The notes below the pieces were generated by a model. It had not been told where the DNA came from. It ran no database searches and saw only the letters and a list, made by a program, of their open reading frames with translations. Positions 11,001 through 21,361 of a stretch of 64,000 nucleotides of DNA are shown here, piece after piece. The translations under genes and the position numbers were made by a program. Position 1 is the stretch's first letter. Every line of letters starts with the position of its first letter. The stretch spans positions 35,927,935 to 35,991,934 of the forward strand of contig NC_080541.1 of the NCBI RefSeq assembly GCF_028640845.1. The letters run 5' to 3'. The DNA is from Ahaetulla prasina. Its lineage: Eukaryota; Chordata; Lepidosauria; Squamata; Colubridae.

Positions 11001-13168
11001 GCCCAAAACTTTAACTATGTTAAAAGTTATACATATAATGACTATTTCCACTTCTCCCAACTTAATCGGTTAAATATACCAGGGCTAAATTCAGTGGGTG
11101 TCCTTTATTATTGAATGCCTGAAAATGCCACTGTATTCTGGGAGTGATCTAATGAGGAAAGGATCTGATTTATGTAGGAGGATCTTTTATATCACTTGAG
11201 GATTATTCAGGATCATGGAAAAGTACACTGATGCTGTTCTTTTTCTCTTTGTTGCTATTGTTTTGAGACCCGCTGTAAGAAATCCGGGTGGATATGTGAA
11301 GAGTTTTACCAATGTCACTGGAAGAATATTACAGTTATATTATTTCTTAGTTAGTTAAATATATAGTGCTGTTTAATTTATGGAGCAATAATTGTCATTG
11401 TTATTTAACTTGATTGTTTTTACATATTTACAATTAAAGTATCCTGGGCATTGTTTAAACATTTCTTTTACAATCTGGCATCTTGCTCATAAGGTAGAAG
11501 AAGACAAAGGATTTCAACCGAGCTGATGCTGTGCAAAGCTGTCTATTGAATTTTTAAAACATGTTAATGGCCTTTGCAAGGAGGAAAGACAAACAAACAC
11601 ATTTGCCTTTCTGCTGTGACTAATCTCTATCAATGATGCACCAAGTGAAACTTGAAGCTGGCTTCTGAATATATATGCTATGCATTTCTTATGTGACTTT
11701 CTTCAGTAAAATATTTTTATATTTCTTAAAGGCATGTGCAATAATCAGAGAGCCAGCTTTTTTTTTTTTGCGAACTCAAGCTAGCCCAAAAATCCAAATA
11801 AATCCACTCTTTATGAATGATGTACCCTAAGCTGGCTGCATAAGCACTTAGAGCCTGCATTGTTAGTTTGGATCCTTCTTCCAGTACTGACTCACAGCTA
11901 GTATTTAGAATTAATAAAGAAACCAAAGGGAACATCAAAAACAGAAACTACAGAAGTATAAAAGTAACTACAAGCAGATATATAAACTACAAAAAAACAG
12001 GAGTTAAAAAGAAGTAGTTAAACAATGGAGCATTATACAGACCTACAATTTGGGGTAGGCAGAGCAAATATTAGGTCTATCTCCAACATGTCATAAATAT
12101 TAGAGCTAGAGAAACCTTGTGGCATGAGTGTCCATACACTTCTAAAACAGACAAACTCTACTCATGAAGTCTAGCAATCTACAACCTGGCCCAGTGAAGT
12201 TTAACAGTCTACAAACTGGCCAGAGTGGAAAACAATCCTACATTAGGGAAAGGCCTCCTTCTGTCTCTTTCAAGCCATATGTAGCTATATTTTCTTCAGA
12301 TAATAAAAAAAGCACATTAGCTTTGCTGGCATTCTGTTCTAGCTATGTTCCTTGCCATGGTTAAAAATTGCCTGTTGCTGGTTTCCAATTATTAATTTAT
12401 GTTTCATTTACTATAAAAATAAATAAAAAACTATTGTAAACTTAAGCAGATATAGTATTTCATGAGGGGCCTGACTAAGGCAAAATAGGGTAGAATAATT
12501 GCTTCCCAATATTTGTTCTCTTCACTTAACATATCCCAAAATGCTATTTTGAGATATATTAAGAGGTCCTTATATTTAAGACTGATTAGCAACCTGGCTG
12601 TCACATTTTCCAAGGTTTTCCAGAACCCGATGATCTAGGAATGGTAAACAGTTTGCTTTAGCCATAATTGTACAAATGTGCTTCTTACCATATATTTTCT
12701 AGTGACAGCTGCAGTATGGTAGTGCTGGTCAAGGAATACTTCCCAAGTGTATGAACATGGTATTTCTATATTAAATTTTATATTTGCTTTGGCAGTAAAT
12801 CACTGACTTCCAGAGCTTAATGTTACTTCATCTTCTCAGTTGGGATTGGCAGAAGGCACATAAATGCAACATGGCTAGATTAGATTATTGCAGACAAAAA
12901 GAAAAAAAGATTCACTTGTGACAGCTAATTATCCACAACAGATTTCACATATATACTTTTGAGAGTTTAAACTCTAGGGTTTTTTTTGTCACTTCTTCTA
13001 AAGTAACTTTTATTTAGTGAAATGCCTGAGATAACCACCAATTTTCAGTGTTATGTTTTGAGGAGTGCAACCTCATCCCTCATTTATTTTCAATTTCCAA
13101 GTTTAGTTCCCACCGCCCCATCATATTACTTCTATGTTGTCTGGATTTAGTTTCATCTCGTTTTCACT
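11001..13168. other. Unannotated AT-rich DNA
   Basis: No exon, RNA gene or repeat family is identified. Small ORFs of 60-74 codons have no domains. This is the longest stretch here without a recognised element. Confidence 0.4.
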
Positions 13169-13182
13169 TACCGTATATACTT

Positions 13183-13246
13183 GAGTATAAGCCGAGTTTT
13201 TCAGCACGTTTTTTGTGCTGAAAAGCGGCCCCCTCGGCTTATACTC
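13183..13246. repeat. Subterminal hairpin at the left end of the Tigger element
   Basis: The outer arms GAGTATAAGCCGAG (13183-13196) and CTCGGCTTATACTC (13233-13246) are exact complements. Inner arms TTTTCAGCAC and GTGCTGAAAA also pair. The TIR is thus repeated in inverted orientation about 50 bp inside the element. At the right end two further variants (ending at about 16617 and 16666) lie near the TIR. Confidence 0.85.
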
Positions 13247-13727
13247 GAGTCTACCCTTGCAGAGTTAGTTGTAGTCCCGGCTCCCCTTGTTGCAGCCCGC
13301 CATGTGAGCTGAGTTGCCCCCCCCCTCGAGCCCGCAGCAGCACAGCCCCTGTTAATTCAGCAGATTGAGCCACGAGGAAGGGAAAAGTAAAAAATTAAAA
13401 CGTGCTATATTACAGGTATTTTTATTTTACATGATAGTTGTGTTGCCCATACGTACTGTCCACTGCCTAATGTACTGACTACCTAAGTAATATGCCCCCC
13501 CTTCCTGGTTGAACGGATCTCCTGCCGACCCAGGGAGAGGGTTTTTTGCCCTCGGGAACAGCTGGGCCGGCAGGACGAGCCCAAATGCTGCCGGCATGCT
13601 TTGCCAGCTCGGCCGGCTCGTTTTGGGGCGGCGGCTGGCCTCCGGCATTTTCTTCCGCCGCTTTTTGATGGCGGCGGTGGCGGTGGTCAGCGGAAAGGGC
13701 GGGGGGCGGAGGGGGCGTTCGACATTT

Positions 13728-14925
13728 TCGCCCCCCTCTCACCCGTCCTCCTCTCACCCTCGGAGGGGGCGGAGGGGGCATTTGTCACTCTCGCCCTCCT
13801 CTCACTCGTCCTCCTCTCGCCCTCGGAGGGGGCGGAGGGGGCGTTTGTCACTCTCGCCCTCCTCTCGCCCCTTGGCGTTTGTCACTCTCGCCCTCCTCTC
13901 ACTCGTCCTCCTCTCGCCCTCGGAGGGGGCGGAGGGGGCGTTTGTCACTCTCGCCCTCCTCTTGCCCCTTGCCGTTTGTCACTCTCGCCCTCCTCTCACT
14001 CGTCCTCCTCTCGTCCTCGGAGGCAGAGGCGTTGTCACTCGCCTCCTCTCGCCTTGGCGTTGTCACTCTCGCCTCCTCTCGCCCCTTGGCGTTGTCCTCT
14101 CGCCTCCTCACTCGTCCTCCTCTCGCCTCGGAGGCGGAGCGTTGTCACTCTCGCCTCCTCTCGCCCCTTGGTGTTTGTCACTCGCCTCCTCACTCGTCCT
14201 CCTCTCGCCTCGGAGGCGGAGGCGTTGTCACTCGCCTCCTCTCACTCGTCCTCCTCTCGCCTCGAGGCGGAGGGGCGGAGGCGTTGTCCTCTCGCCTCCT
14301 CTCGCCCCTTGGCGTTGTCACTCGCCTCCTCTCACTCGTCCTCCTCTCGCCTCGGAGGGGCGGAGGCGTTGTCACCTCGCCTCCTCTTGCCCCTTGCCGC
14401 TTGTCACTCGCCTCCTCGCCTCCTCTCGCCTCCTCGCCTCGGAGGGGCGGAGGCGTTGTCACTCTCGCCTCCTCTCACCCCTTGGCGTTGTCACTCTCGC
14501 CTCCTCTCGCCTTGGCGTTGTCACTCGCCTCCTCTCACTCGTCCTCCTCTCGCCTCGGAGGCGGAGGGCGTTGTCACCTCGCCTCCTCTCGCCTTGGTGT
14601 TTGTCACTCTCGCCTCCTCTCACTCGTCCTCCTCGCCTCGGAGGCGGAGGGGCGTTGTCACTCGCCTCCTCTCACTGCCCTCCTCTCGCCTCGGAGGGGC
14701 GGAGGCGTTGTCACTCGCCTCCTCTCGCCCCTTGGCGTTGTCACTCGCCTCCTCTCACTCGTCCTCCTCTCGCCTCGGAGGGGTGGAGGCGTTGTCACTC
14801 TCGCCCTCCTCTCGCCCCTTGGCGTTTGTCACTCTCGCCCTCCTCTCACTCGTCCTCCTCTCGCCCTCGGAGGGGGCGGAGGGGGCGTTTGACACACTCG
14901 CCCTCCTCTCGCTCGCCCTCTTTTC
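13728..14925. repeat. GC-rich composite minisatellite inside the Tigger element
   Basis: The array is built from blocks of about 21 bp: CTCTCGCCCTCCTCT, CACTCGTCCTCCTCT and CGGAGGGGGCGGAGGGGGCG. These combine into 63-bp units, alternating with shorter units containing CGCCCCTTGGCG. Because 63 is a multiple of 3, all frames stay open for long distances on both strands. The outer units (before about 14020 and after about 14790) have full homopolymers. The inner units consistently lose one or more C or G. It is CpG-dense, unlike its AT-rich surroundings. Confidence 0.93.
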
Positions 14926-15020
14926 GCCTTTGGAAAAGATAGCTTGCCAGTCCACGGGTCTCTTTGGACAGCTTTCTGGGGGTGATGGTTTCCTGATGGC
15001 AGTTGACGTCGTAATAATTT

Positions 15021-15037
15021 TTTTTTTCCTGTTAGAA
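15021..15037 (+). promoter_or_regulatory. Possible 3' splice site just before the transposase start
   Basis: A run of ten T, then CCTGTTAG, sits immediately before AAATGG. This resembles a polypyrimidine tract with an AG acceptor. It would allow the minisatellite to be removed as part of a 5' UTR intron. No donor could be assigned. Confidence 0.35.
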
Positions 15038-16417
15038 ATGGATCCCAATATTGGTACCGGTACTTCTAATCCTGGACCATCAAAACAAAAACGCAGGTCA
15101 TACGAAGCTGCTTTCAAACTTAAGGTTGTGTCAAGAGCAGAAGAAAGCAATAACAGTATTGCAAGTAGGGAATTTTGTGTTGACGAAAAACAAGTAAGGG
15201 AGTGGCGGAAAATGAAAGCTGACTTGGAAAAGCTTCCAAAGGCAAAAAAAGCTCGACGTGGTTTAACGAGTTCATATGGGGCTCTAGAGACTGAATTGCA
15301 TAAATGGGTTATGGAGTGTCGTCAAAATGGTTACTGTGTAACACGTATGGGAATTCGCTTACATGCCCTTCAAATGGCTAAAGAAGAAAAATTTAAAGTA
15401 CCAGGCACTGAAAAATTTGTTGCATCAGCAGGATGGTGTACCCGCTTCATGAATAGGTTTGGCCTATGTTTGCGGCAAAGAACAAAGATTGCACAGAAGC
15501 TGCCAAAAGACCTTGATGAAAAAGTGATGTCATTCCATTCATTCATCATAAAACAAAGAAGGATCCATAACTATGACCTTCAAGATATTGGAAATATGGA
15601 TGAAACGCCTATGACCTTTGATCTTCCAAGCAACAGAACTGTGGCAAGTTTGGGAGACAAAACAATTTTACTAAGAACCACAGGAAATGAAAAAAACCAT
15701 TTCACAGTCGTTCTGTCATGTTTGGCTAATGGAACCAAGCTGAGGCCTGTTATTATTTTTAAAAGAAAGACCTTGCCTAAAAAGGTAAAATTCCCGCCAC
15801 GAATTACAGTGCGTGCACATGTTAAAGGCTGGATGGATGAAGATGGAACAAAAAAATGGCTGGAAGAAATTTGGAACGGACGACCAGGAGCAGCCTTAAA
15901 GAAAAAACCATCACTGTTAGTTTGGGATATGTTCAGAGCCCACACATCTGATGACATAAAAAAATTGGCAAAGTCATCTCAAGTCACTTTGGCCGTTATT
16001 CCAGGTGGGCTTACATCTGTATTGCAGCCCCTAGATGTCAGTTTAAATAAACCTTTCAAGGACCGTGTGCGAAGGATGTGGCATGAATGGATGACATCTG
16101 GTCAAGCTCGTCTGACAAAAGTTGGAAATCTGAGAAAGCCAGACATAGAACTAATAGCACAGTGGGTTCGTGATGCATGGGAAGATATTCCAGAGGACAT
16201 GGTGCAACGTGCCTTCAAGAAATGTGGCATTAGTAATGCTATGGATGGCAGTGAAGACAGCGCATTGTATGAGAGTGACAGCAGTGATGATGACGACTGT
16301 GAACTCAGTGATGACGACAACGTATATGCGGATAACATCACAGAAGCTGAAGTAGCTGAAGCTCTGTTTGGACAAACAGATGATGAGGAGGAGAACTCCA
16401 GTTTTGAGGGATTTTAG
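15038..16417 (+). CDS. Pogo/Tigger transposase, intact
   Basis: A 459-residue DNA transposase that would bind the TIRs and cut and paste the element at TA dinucleotides in the nucleus. Residues about 18-65 (YEAAFKLKVVSRAEE ... VREWRK) look like the Brinker-type helix-turn-helix found in POGK-like proteins. Residues about 85-155 fit a CENP-B/Tc5-type HTH (ending ...WCTRFMNRFGL). The DDE_1 catalytic core has Asp188 (NMDETP), Asp297 (VWDMFRAH) and Asp333 (LQPLDV), with 35 residues between the last two. The C terminus is very acidic (DSSDDDDCELSDDD). The frame is open upstream through the minisatellite for 479 codons, but the start at 15038 is preferred because homology and normal composition begin there. 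No stop or frameshift interrupts it. An autonomous element is more likely than a domesticated gene, because the TIRs and TSD are intact. Confidence 0.93.
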   Translation: MDPNIGTGTSNPGPSKQKRRSYEAAFKLKVVSRAEESNNSIASREFCVDEKQVREWRKMKADLEKLPKAKKARRGLTSSYGALETELHKWVMECRQNGYCVTRMGIRLHALQMAKEEKFKVPGTEKFVASAGWCTRFMNRFGLCLRQRTKIAQKLPKDLDEKVMSFHSFIIKQRRIHNYDLQDIGNMDETPMTFDLPSNRTVASLGDKTILLRTTGNEKNHFTVVLSCLANGTKLRPVIIFKRKTLPKKVKFPPRITVRAHVKGWMDEDGTKKWLEEIWNGRPGAALKKKPSLLVWDMFRAHTSDDIKKLAKSSQVTLAVIPGGLTSVLQPLDVSLNKPFKDRVRRMWHEWMTSGQARLTKVGNLRKPDIELIAQWVRDAWEDIPEDMVQRAFKKCGISNAMDGSEDSALYESDSSDDDDCELSDDDNVYADNITEAEVAEALFGQTDDEEENSSFEGF

Positions 16418-16517
16418 CTCTCGTTAGCTTGGTTGCTGTTACTTTTAAAGATACTGTATTTTTGATACCATATTCTTTTTGGGGACCCCCTTTTGCACTT
16501 TTATTGTTTTTCGTTCA

Positions 16518-16523
16518 AATAAA
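16518..16523 (+). terminator. Polyadenylation signal of the Tigger transposase
   Basis: A canonical AATAAA lies about 100 bp after the stop codon, still inside the element, followed by T-rich sequence. Confidence 0.7.
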
Positions 16524-16693
16524 TATTCATGTTATTTTACTTGGCTCTATCTTTATTTTTTACATTGACCAGTAGCTGCCTCATTTCCCACCCTAGGCTT
16601 ATACTGGAGTCAATAGTTTTTCCCAGTTTTTTGTGGTAAAATTAGGTACCTCGGCTTATATTCGGGTCGGCTTATACTCGAGTATATACGGTA

Positions 16694-17250
16694 TGTAGCC
16701 TAATATTAAGGTTACACAGTGTTCAAACCTACTTATTAGTTCACTGGAGCTAGATTACCAGTAGAAAGCAGTACTTGTTCACTGATCTCCCCTTCTCCAG
16801 GCTGCTGTCCTCTAGACACTTCTGAGGAATATGTTTTAATTAAATATGATCTTTCCCATACTCTATGCTACTTTGCATAAAGATGCAACTTACAAATAAC
16901 CTGAAGATGATTATCTGATCCTTAGTGAAACTTACAGGGAATTCTACATGAATAGAGAAGCTATACAAATCCTACATGCAGATGGAGAAAAAGTACAAAT
17001 CATTAAACTCCTTGCTGCTTTTCTGCAGCATCAATAAAAAGAACTAGTGGAGTGCTATTCTTCCCACCTAATTTATGGTGTTAATTATTCAACCAGGTGA
17101 GAAAGCACTCAGTACCAATCAAAATTCAATTGAAATTGGTCCAGGCAATCCGTTTTTATTAGCCTTTCCAGGTAAACCATATAGTCAACATGACTAGATA
17201 AGCTAAAATCTATTTTATTATAAGGCTACAATAATTGTAAGGCTACATTA
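16694..17250. other. Unannotated DNA
   Basis: Unique-looking AT-rich sequence between the Tigger element and the ATAGA repeat. Nothing recognised. Confidence 0.4.
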
Positions 17251-17545
17251 ATAGAATAGAATAGAATAGAATAGAATAGAATAGAATAGAATAGAATAGA
17301 ATAGAATAGAATTTTTTATTGGCTTAGTGTGATTGGACACACAAGGAATTTGTCTTGGTGCATACGCTCTCAGTGTACATAAAAGAAAAGATACCTTCAT
17401 CAAGGTACAACACTTATAAACAAAATTAACAAAACAACAGCAACTTTATAAGTAAGACTTGGTTCATTGCATCCATTTGATGTTCAATATGTCCTCTTCA
17501 GAGAGTTCTTTTACCACATTTTTAACTAGTTCCATTTTTAACTAC
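17251..17545 (-). mobile_element. CR1-like 3' end with (ATAGA)n microsatellite
   Basis: The interval 17251-17312 is about 12 units of ATAGA. It is followed directly by TTTTTTATTGGCTTAGTGTG and TTGGACACACAAGGAATTTG, a conserved 3' UTR segment that I associate with snake CR1 (Snake1/L3-type) elements. These are known to seed AATAG-type microsatellites. Read on the minus strand, the LINE runs into the (TCTAT)n tract. The 5' boundary is approximate. Confidence 0.65.
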
Positions 17546-17549
17546 TTGC

Positions 17550-18439
17550 ATCCTTGATCTCCACAACCTAGAGGTATAAGTATAGCTCTGTTAAATGAAA
17601 TATGGCACTTAAGAATGATTGTGATAATACTCAAGCCATTTTTCTATTCCATACATTAACCAACATGTCAATAACATTACTGACAGGCAAGATAGAACAT
17701 TTCCTATGTGTATTCAGGAAAATATCAGATTCTATCCAACATAGCCACGTCAAACCATTTTCTTCAAAATGAACAAAGTAGCACTAGGTATGTGTGAGAC
17801 ATGTTGCAAGCACAGAAGGAGTGGGGCTTGCATCGTATAACTCCAATGCTTTTTTCCTTCGTTTGATCCTTTGTCTCCCCTGCCGATGTTGCTCACCAAA
17901 CATTGAGATCATACTGTTGTAACCTGTCCTTCATATCTACAGAAGTTTATAGCTTCTTCCAGTTGAAAACTAATTAAAGAGGAAGCTCTCCACAAAAATG
18001 AAATTAAGTTTATGCAGGATCCAATCTGGGTCAGTCATTGGGACCAGAGGTTTGATCTTCTAAGCTTTGTGCTTTTTTACCAGAATGTATATTTTGGCTA
18101 TTCTATGCGTAGTATATATGTGGTGCCTGGTTGTGCTTGGGACATGTATATACACCTCCCTTTATAGTTCTTGATCACCATTCCCAACCAAAACGAGTAT
18201 CAAATTCAGTGAATGTGCTGCTGCTAAATATAGCTAAATACCAATTGGAACATGTTCATGGTGGCAGACCAGGTATAACAATAAATATGGAAAATTGACA
18301 GACATGGAGCTTTTGCTTGAGATAGAATTTCTGTAGACTGTGGCACTCAAGCCATAAGTGCTACATCACAGAAAATCTGGTAGGCAAAGCTTGGAGAGAT
18401 TAACTGCCTCCTTTTTTCCTAATTGTGATTCCATAATGC
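17550..18439. other. Unannotated DNA
   Basis: No recognised feature, although it could include older, diverged 3' UTR sequence of the preceding LINE. Confidence 0.35.
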
Positions 18440-18447
18440 ATGTGAAA

Positions 18448-18742
18448 CAGAGGTAATATTCAGCAGGTTCTGATCAGTTCTGGAGAACCAGTAGCGGAAA
18501 TTTTGAGTAGTTCGGAGAACCGGTAAATACCATCTCTGACTAGCTGCACCCTCATCTATTCTCTGGTTCCCAAATCCCAGCTGATTGGGAGGAAATGGGG
18601 ATTTTGCAGGAACCTTCCCCTGGAGTGGGGAGGGAATGGGGATTTTACAGTATCCTTCCCCTGCCACACCCACCAAGCCACACCCACCAAGCCACGCCAT
18701 GCCCACAGAACTGGTAGTAAAAATTTTTGAATCCCACTACTG
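18448..18742. mobile_element. hAT MITE (CAGAGGTGGGTTTCAGCAGG long form)
   Basis: Starts CAGAGGTAATATTCAGCAGG and ends TTGAATCCCACTACTG. A perfect 8-bp duplication ATGTGAAA flanks it (18440-18447, 18743-18750). The interior includes GAGTAGTTCGGAGAACCGG and CACACCCACCAAGCCAC, shared with the copies at 41006, 47989 and 55517. Confidence 0.92.
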
Positions 18743-18750
18743 ATGTGAAA

Positions 18751-19422
18751 TCAATTTTTTTCATTCAGGAACAAATCCTGGATAATAGATGCTCTACAGC
18801 AACTGGCCTGATATTAACAAACAGGACCTTTGTATTGTAAAGACCATATTTACTGTCACTTGATGTCTTTGCTCAGTCTACAAACTGAAAGAAGGAAGAG
18901 CAACTAACAGCCTATTTTGCTATTCTTCGAATGTCCAGATTACCGTTTTCCACAAATTAGAGCAATAGATGCAAATTTAGAAACACATTTTACTTTGTCA
19001 TTATGGGGGAGTACATGTTTTGTATACTTGCAAAAAATTTTCTAATCCAAGATTCCACTCTCCCTTTGATATTCTGGGGCTTGCAGATAACATCACAAAC
19101 TGAACTGATTACAAAAACAAAACAAAAGAATAAAAACCCCCAAACAAACAGTGACAGCAATCCAGTCCTTCTATTTCACCAGAATAGTATATACAGTATA
19201 TACAAACAGTATATACCAACAGCACTGAAGCTATTTTCAGCTAACACTCATGCACAATTACTTTTTGGTGCTCAGTTAGGAACTTATTCTTCCTTTACCC
19301 TTCTTGAAAGCTTCAATCCAAATTCTAAGGACTATACTTCAGATAGTTCCCTTCATTCCTAAAAGAGTATTAGGTAAGAAGGTAGGGTTGTCAATGGTCA
19401 ATAAAGGCCCATGGACTAGATA
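18751..19422. other. Unannotated DNA
   Basis: Contains a small repeat TATATACAGTATATACAAACAG near 19190-19215. No gene or known repeat. The 119-codon ORF at 19003-19362 has no recognisable domain. Confidence 0.35.
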
Positions 19423-19430
19423 TAGGCCTG

Positions 19431-19537
19431 TCTCAAACTGATGGCTCAGGGCCATACGTCACATGCAGGCCACACCCACTCCGCTCTGCAAAGGCAAAAA
19501 ATGTCATGATATGTCACACTCCGAGTTTGACGCCCGT
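19431..19537. mobile_element. Short hAT MITE related to the element at the window start
   Basis: Left end TATAGGCCTGTCTCAAAC and right end GAGTTTGACGCCCGT form a decayed inverted pair. The octamer GGACTAGA occurs on both sides (19423-19430, 19538-19545). Length is about 107 bp. Confidence 0.65.
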
Positions 19538-19789
19538 GGACTAGAATCACAACACACTGGCTAAAATCTTTCCCACAGATTTGAGCTCTTTTCTTATAGA
19601 GAATAATTATAAAGCAACATAGGTTAGGTTTATTTCACAAAAACTCCAGCATCGAGGCCTCTCCAAGGAGGAGTTCCTACTGATGACCTGTGCATGTGCA
19701 TCAATACATTTAAATCATGTATTTAAAAAACAGGAAGTCCAATGGAACCTGTCTGCTCTATCCAATAATATTTTCTTGAGCTAGATACT

Positions 19790-20215
19790 TATTATATAAT
19801 TGTTTATAAATTTTGGAAGGCATTAACTCTAGTACATTGTAATGCCCTTCCTACAGCAATTCTGAGCAACTGATACAAAAAAGTCCTATATGAGCTGAGA
19901 TCATGTCCTGCAGACAAGTGGCAATTGAAACCATAGCTCATGTCCTGTTATGTTGTACACTCTATAAGGATTCAAGGACTCATTTTATAACTCCCCACCT
20001 GGTAAAATATATCTGGGAAATTCTGTTATGTTTTATGTATATCTGTTACTATCAGATCAATTAGATATAGTCTCCATGAACATATCTGTAAAATTAGGCA
20101 GATTTTGGCCACTCCATCAATGGCCTTGCCACTAACTATTCTATCTTGTTCTGTTACATTTTATTTTAATGTTTTAATTTTTAATTCAGGTCTGTGACCA
20201 TAATAAAATATTTAT
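19790..20215 (+). pseudogene. Decayed non-LTR retrotransposon 3' end
   Basis: One frame reads IAHVLLCCTLYKDSRTHFIT, resembling the C-terminal Cys/His-type motif of R4/Dong-like or related LINE pol proteins. Stops interrupt both sides. The end TAATAAAATATTTATC could be a decayed tail. The clade assignment is tentative. Confidence 0.4.
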
Positions 20216-20495
20216 CGAGCTGATTAATTTCAGGCTACTTGCTGCTCCAGAGGAACATCTGCAAATATTTTTTTTTAAAAAAACCACTTTTTTTTTTAGT
20301 TAATAGAAGGTGGTTTCCTATTGACAAGAATTCCTATCTTGTCACACTTTCCAGCTTTTTGGCATTCTTAGCTCATTTCTGAAATGGAGGCACCATTATA
20401 CTTTAGTACCGGTACCATTCCTACGGAGATTCAGCTTTATTCATCTCTGTAAAAATAAGCAAAGCAAGGATACTGGGAGGAAACATGCATTAGAG

Positions 20496-20607
20496 CAGGG
20501 GTCTCCAATCTTGGCAACTTTTAAGACTTGTGAACTTCAACTCCCAGAGTTGAATTCTGGGAGTTGAAGTCCACAAGTCTTAAAGTTGCCAAGGTTGGAG
20601 ACCCCTG
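20496..20607. mobile_element. Palindromic hAT MITE (CAGGGGTC family)
   Basis: Starts CAGGGGTCTCCAATCTTGG and ends CCAAGGTTGGAGACCCCTG, with an inner ACTTCAACTCCCAGAG and its complement opposite. Flanks CATTAGAG and CACTAGAG match at 7 of 8. Same family as the copies at 9253 and 3606. Confidence 0.92.
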
Positions 20608-20615
20608 CACTAGAG

Positions 20616-21360
20616 CATCAGGTTTTGCATTTCCTCATTTGGGCTTCTGGAATGAGTTTTGTTCTAATGGCATTTTCTCAGCAGGACCAGAATGTTCTTG
20701 AGCAAATACCAATGTGATTGTGAGGATTTAGAATGGGAATGGGGAATAGTGGAGCAGGGGGGAAAAAAACACTTGTGTGAAAACATGGTCTTGATTTGTG
20801 AATTATAAATGGAAACTGCCTTTTGTTCCTTCTCTTTCTTGTTCATTTTTAAGTGAAGCTAGGAAACCTTCTCAGCCATAACAATTTCAGGTGAGTTTTT
20901 GAATTGTTTACCTCATAACACAGACCCTGGAGAAAAGGGCACAAATTTATGCTTTGTTTCAAGATGCACTCCAAATCAATAATTGTTGCAAAGCAGCAAG
21001 AAGCAGTTTAATAAGGAGCACACAGCAAGTGACCTGAAATTGGGTTTCCTCTTCCTAGAGAGAAACCGAGATGGTTCAGTGAGGACACAGATGTCTCATC
21101 GTGTATATTGTGCACACCTGTTGCTAAGGGACTCTCTTGGTGCTCTAAAAATGATTTAATTGGCCTTGCCCTAAAAATGTTGACATACTTTTACATAAAA
21201 CAAATACAAACAGGAAAATCTCTGTAACAATGGACATTTTATGGATCACATCACAGTTATCATTTAACAATAACTACTTTGGGTTTTTTTCTGGTGAGAC
21301 CCATATAATGGAATAAATTGTGTCTAGAGTAATGTAACTCTTACTATATTTTCTGAGTCT
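20616..21360. other. Unannotated DNA
   Basis: No recognised repeat or gene. Confidence 0.35.
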
Positions 21361-21361
21361 T

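Larger units (their letters stand above)
13171..16691 (+). mobile_element. Complete pogo/Tigger DNA transposon
   Basis: The terminal inverted repeats begin CCGTATATACTTGAGTATAA on the left; the right end is the complement of CCGTATATACTCGAGTATAA. One mismatch falls in the first 25 bp. The target duplication is TA (13169-13170, 16692-16693), as expected for Tc1/mariner/pogo elements. The element is 3,521 bp. It contains a GC-rich minisatellite (13728-14925), an intact transposase ORF (15038-16417) and a polyadenylation signal (16518-16523). Subterminal copies of the GTATAAGCCGA motif occur at both ends and are probably transposase-binding sites. The intact ORF and near-identical TIRs suggest recent activity. 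Confidence 0.95.

Noticed and set aside
13728..14925. CRISPR-like array
   Set aside because: Units are head-to-tail repeats without unique spacers, located inside a eukaryotic DNA transposon.
13509..14942. Long ORFs (477, 337 and the N-terminal 479 codons of a 938-codon frame) in the GC-rich array
   Set aside because: They are produced by the 63-bp minisatellite, whose unit is a multiple of 3. Composition is Ser/Arg/Leu/Pro low complexity and overlapping frames are open on both strands. Homology to transposase starts only at 15038.
15038..16417. Domesticated POGK-like host gene
   Set aside because: N-terminal and catalytic domains resemble POGK, but there is no KRAB domain, the TIRs and TA duplication are intact, and the ORF is intronless within the element. 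Domestication is the less simple reading.
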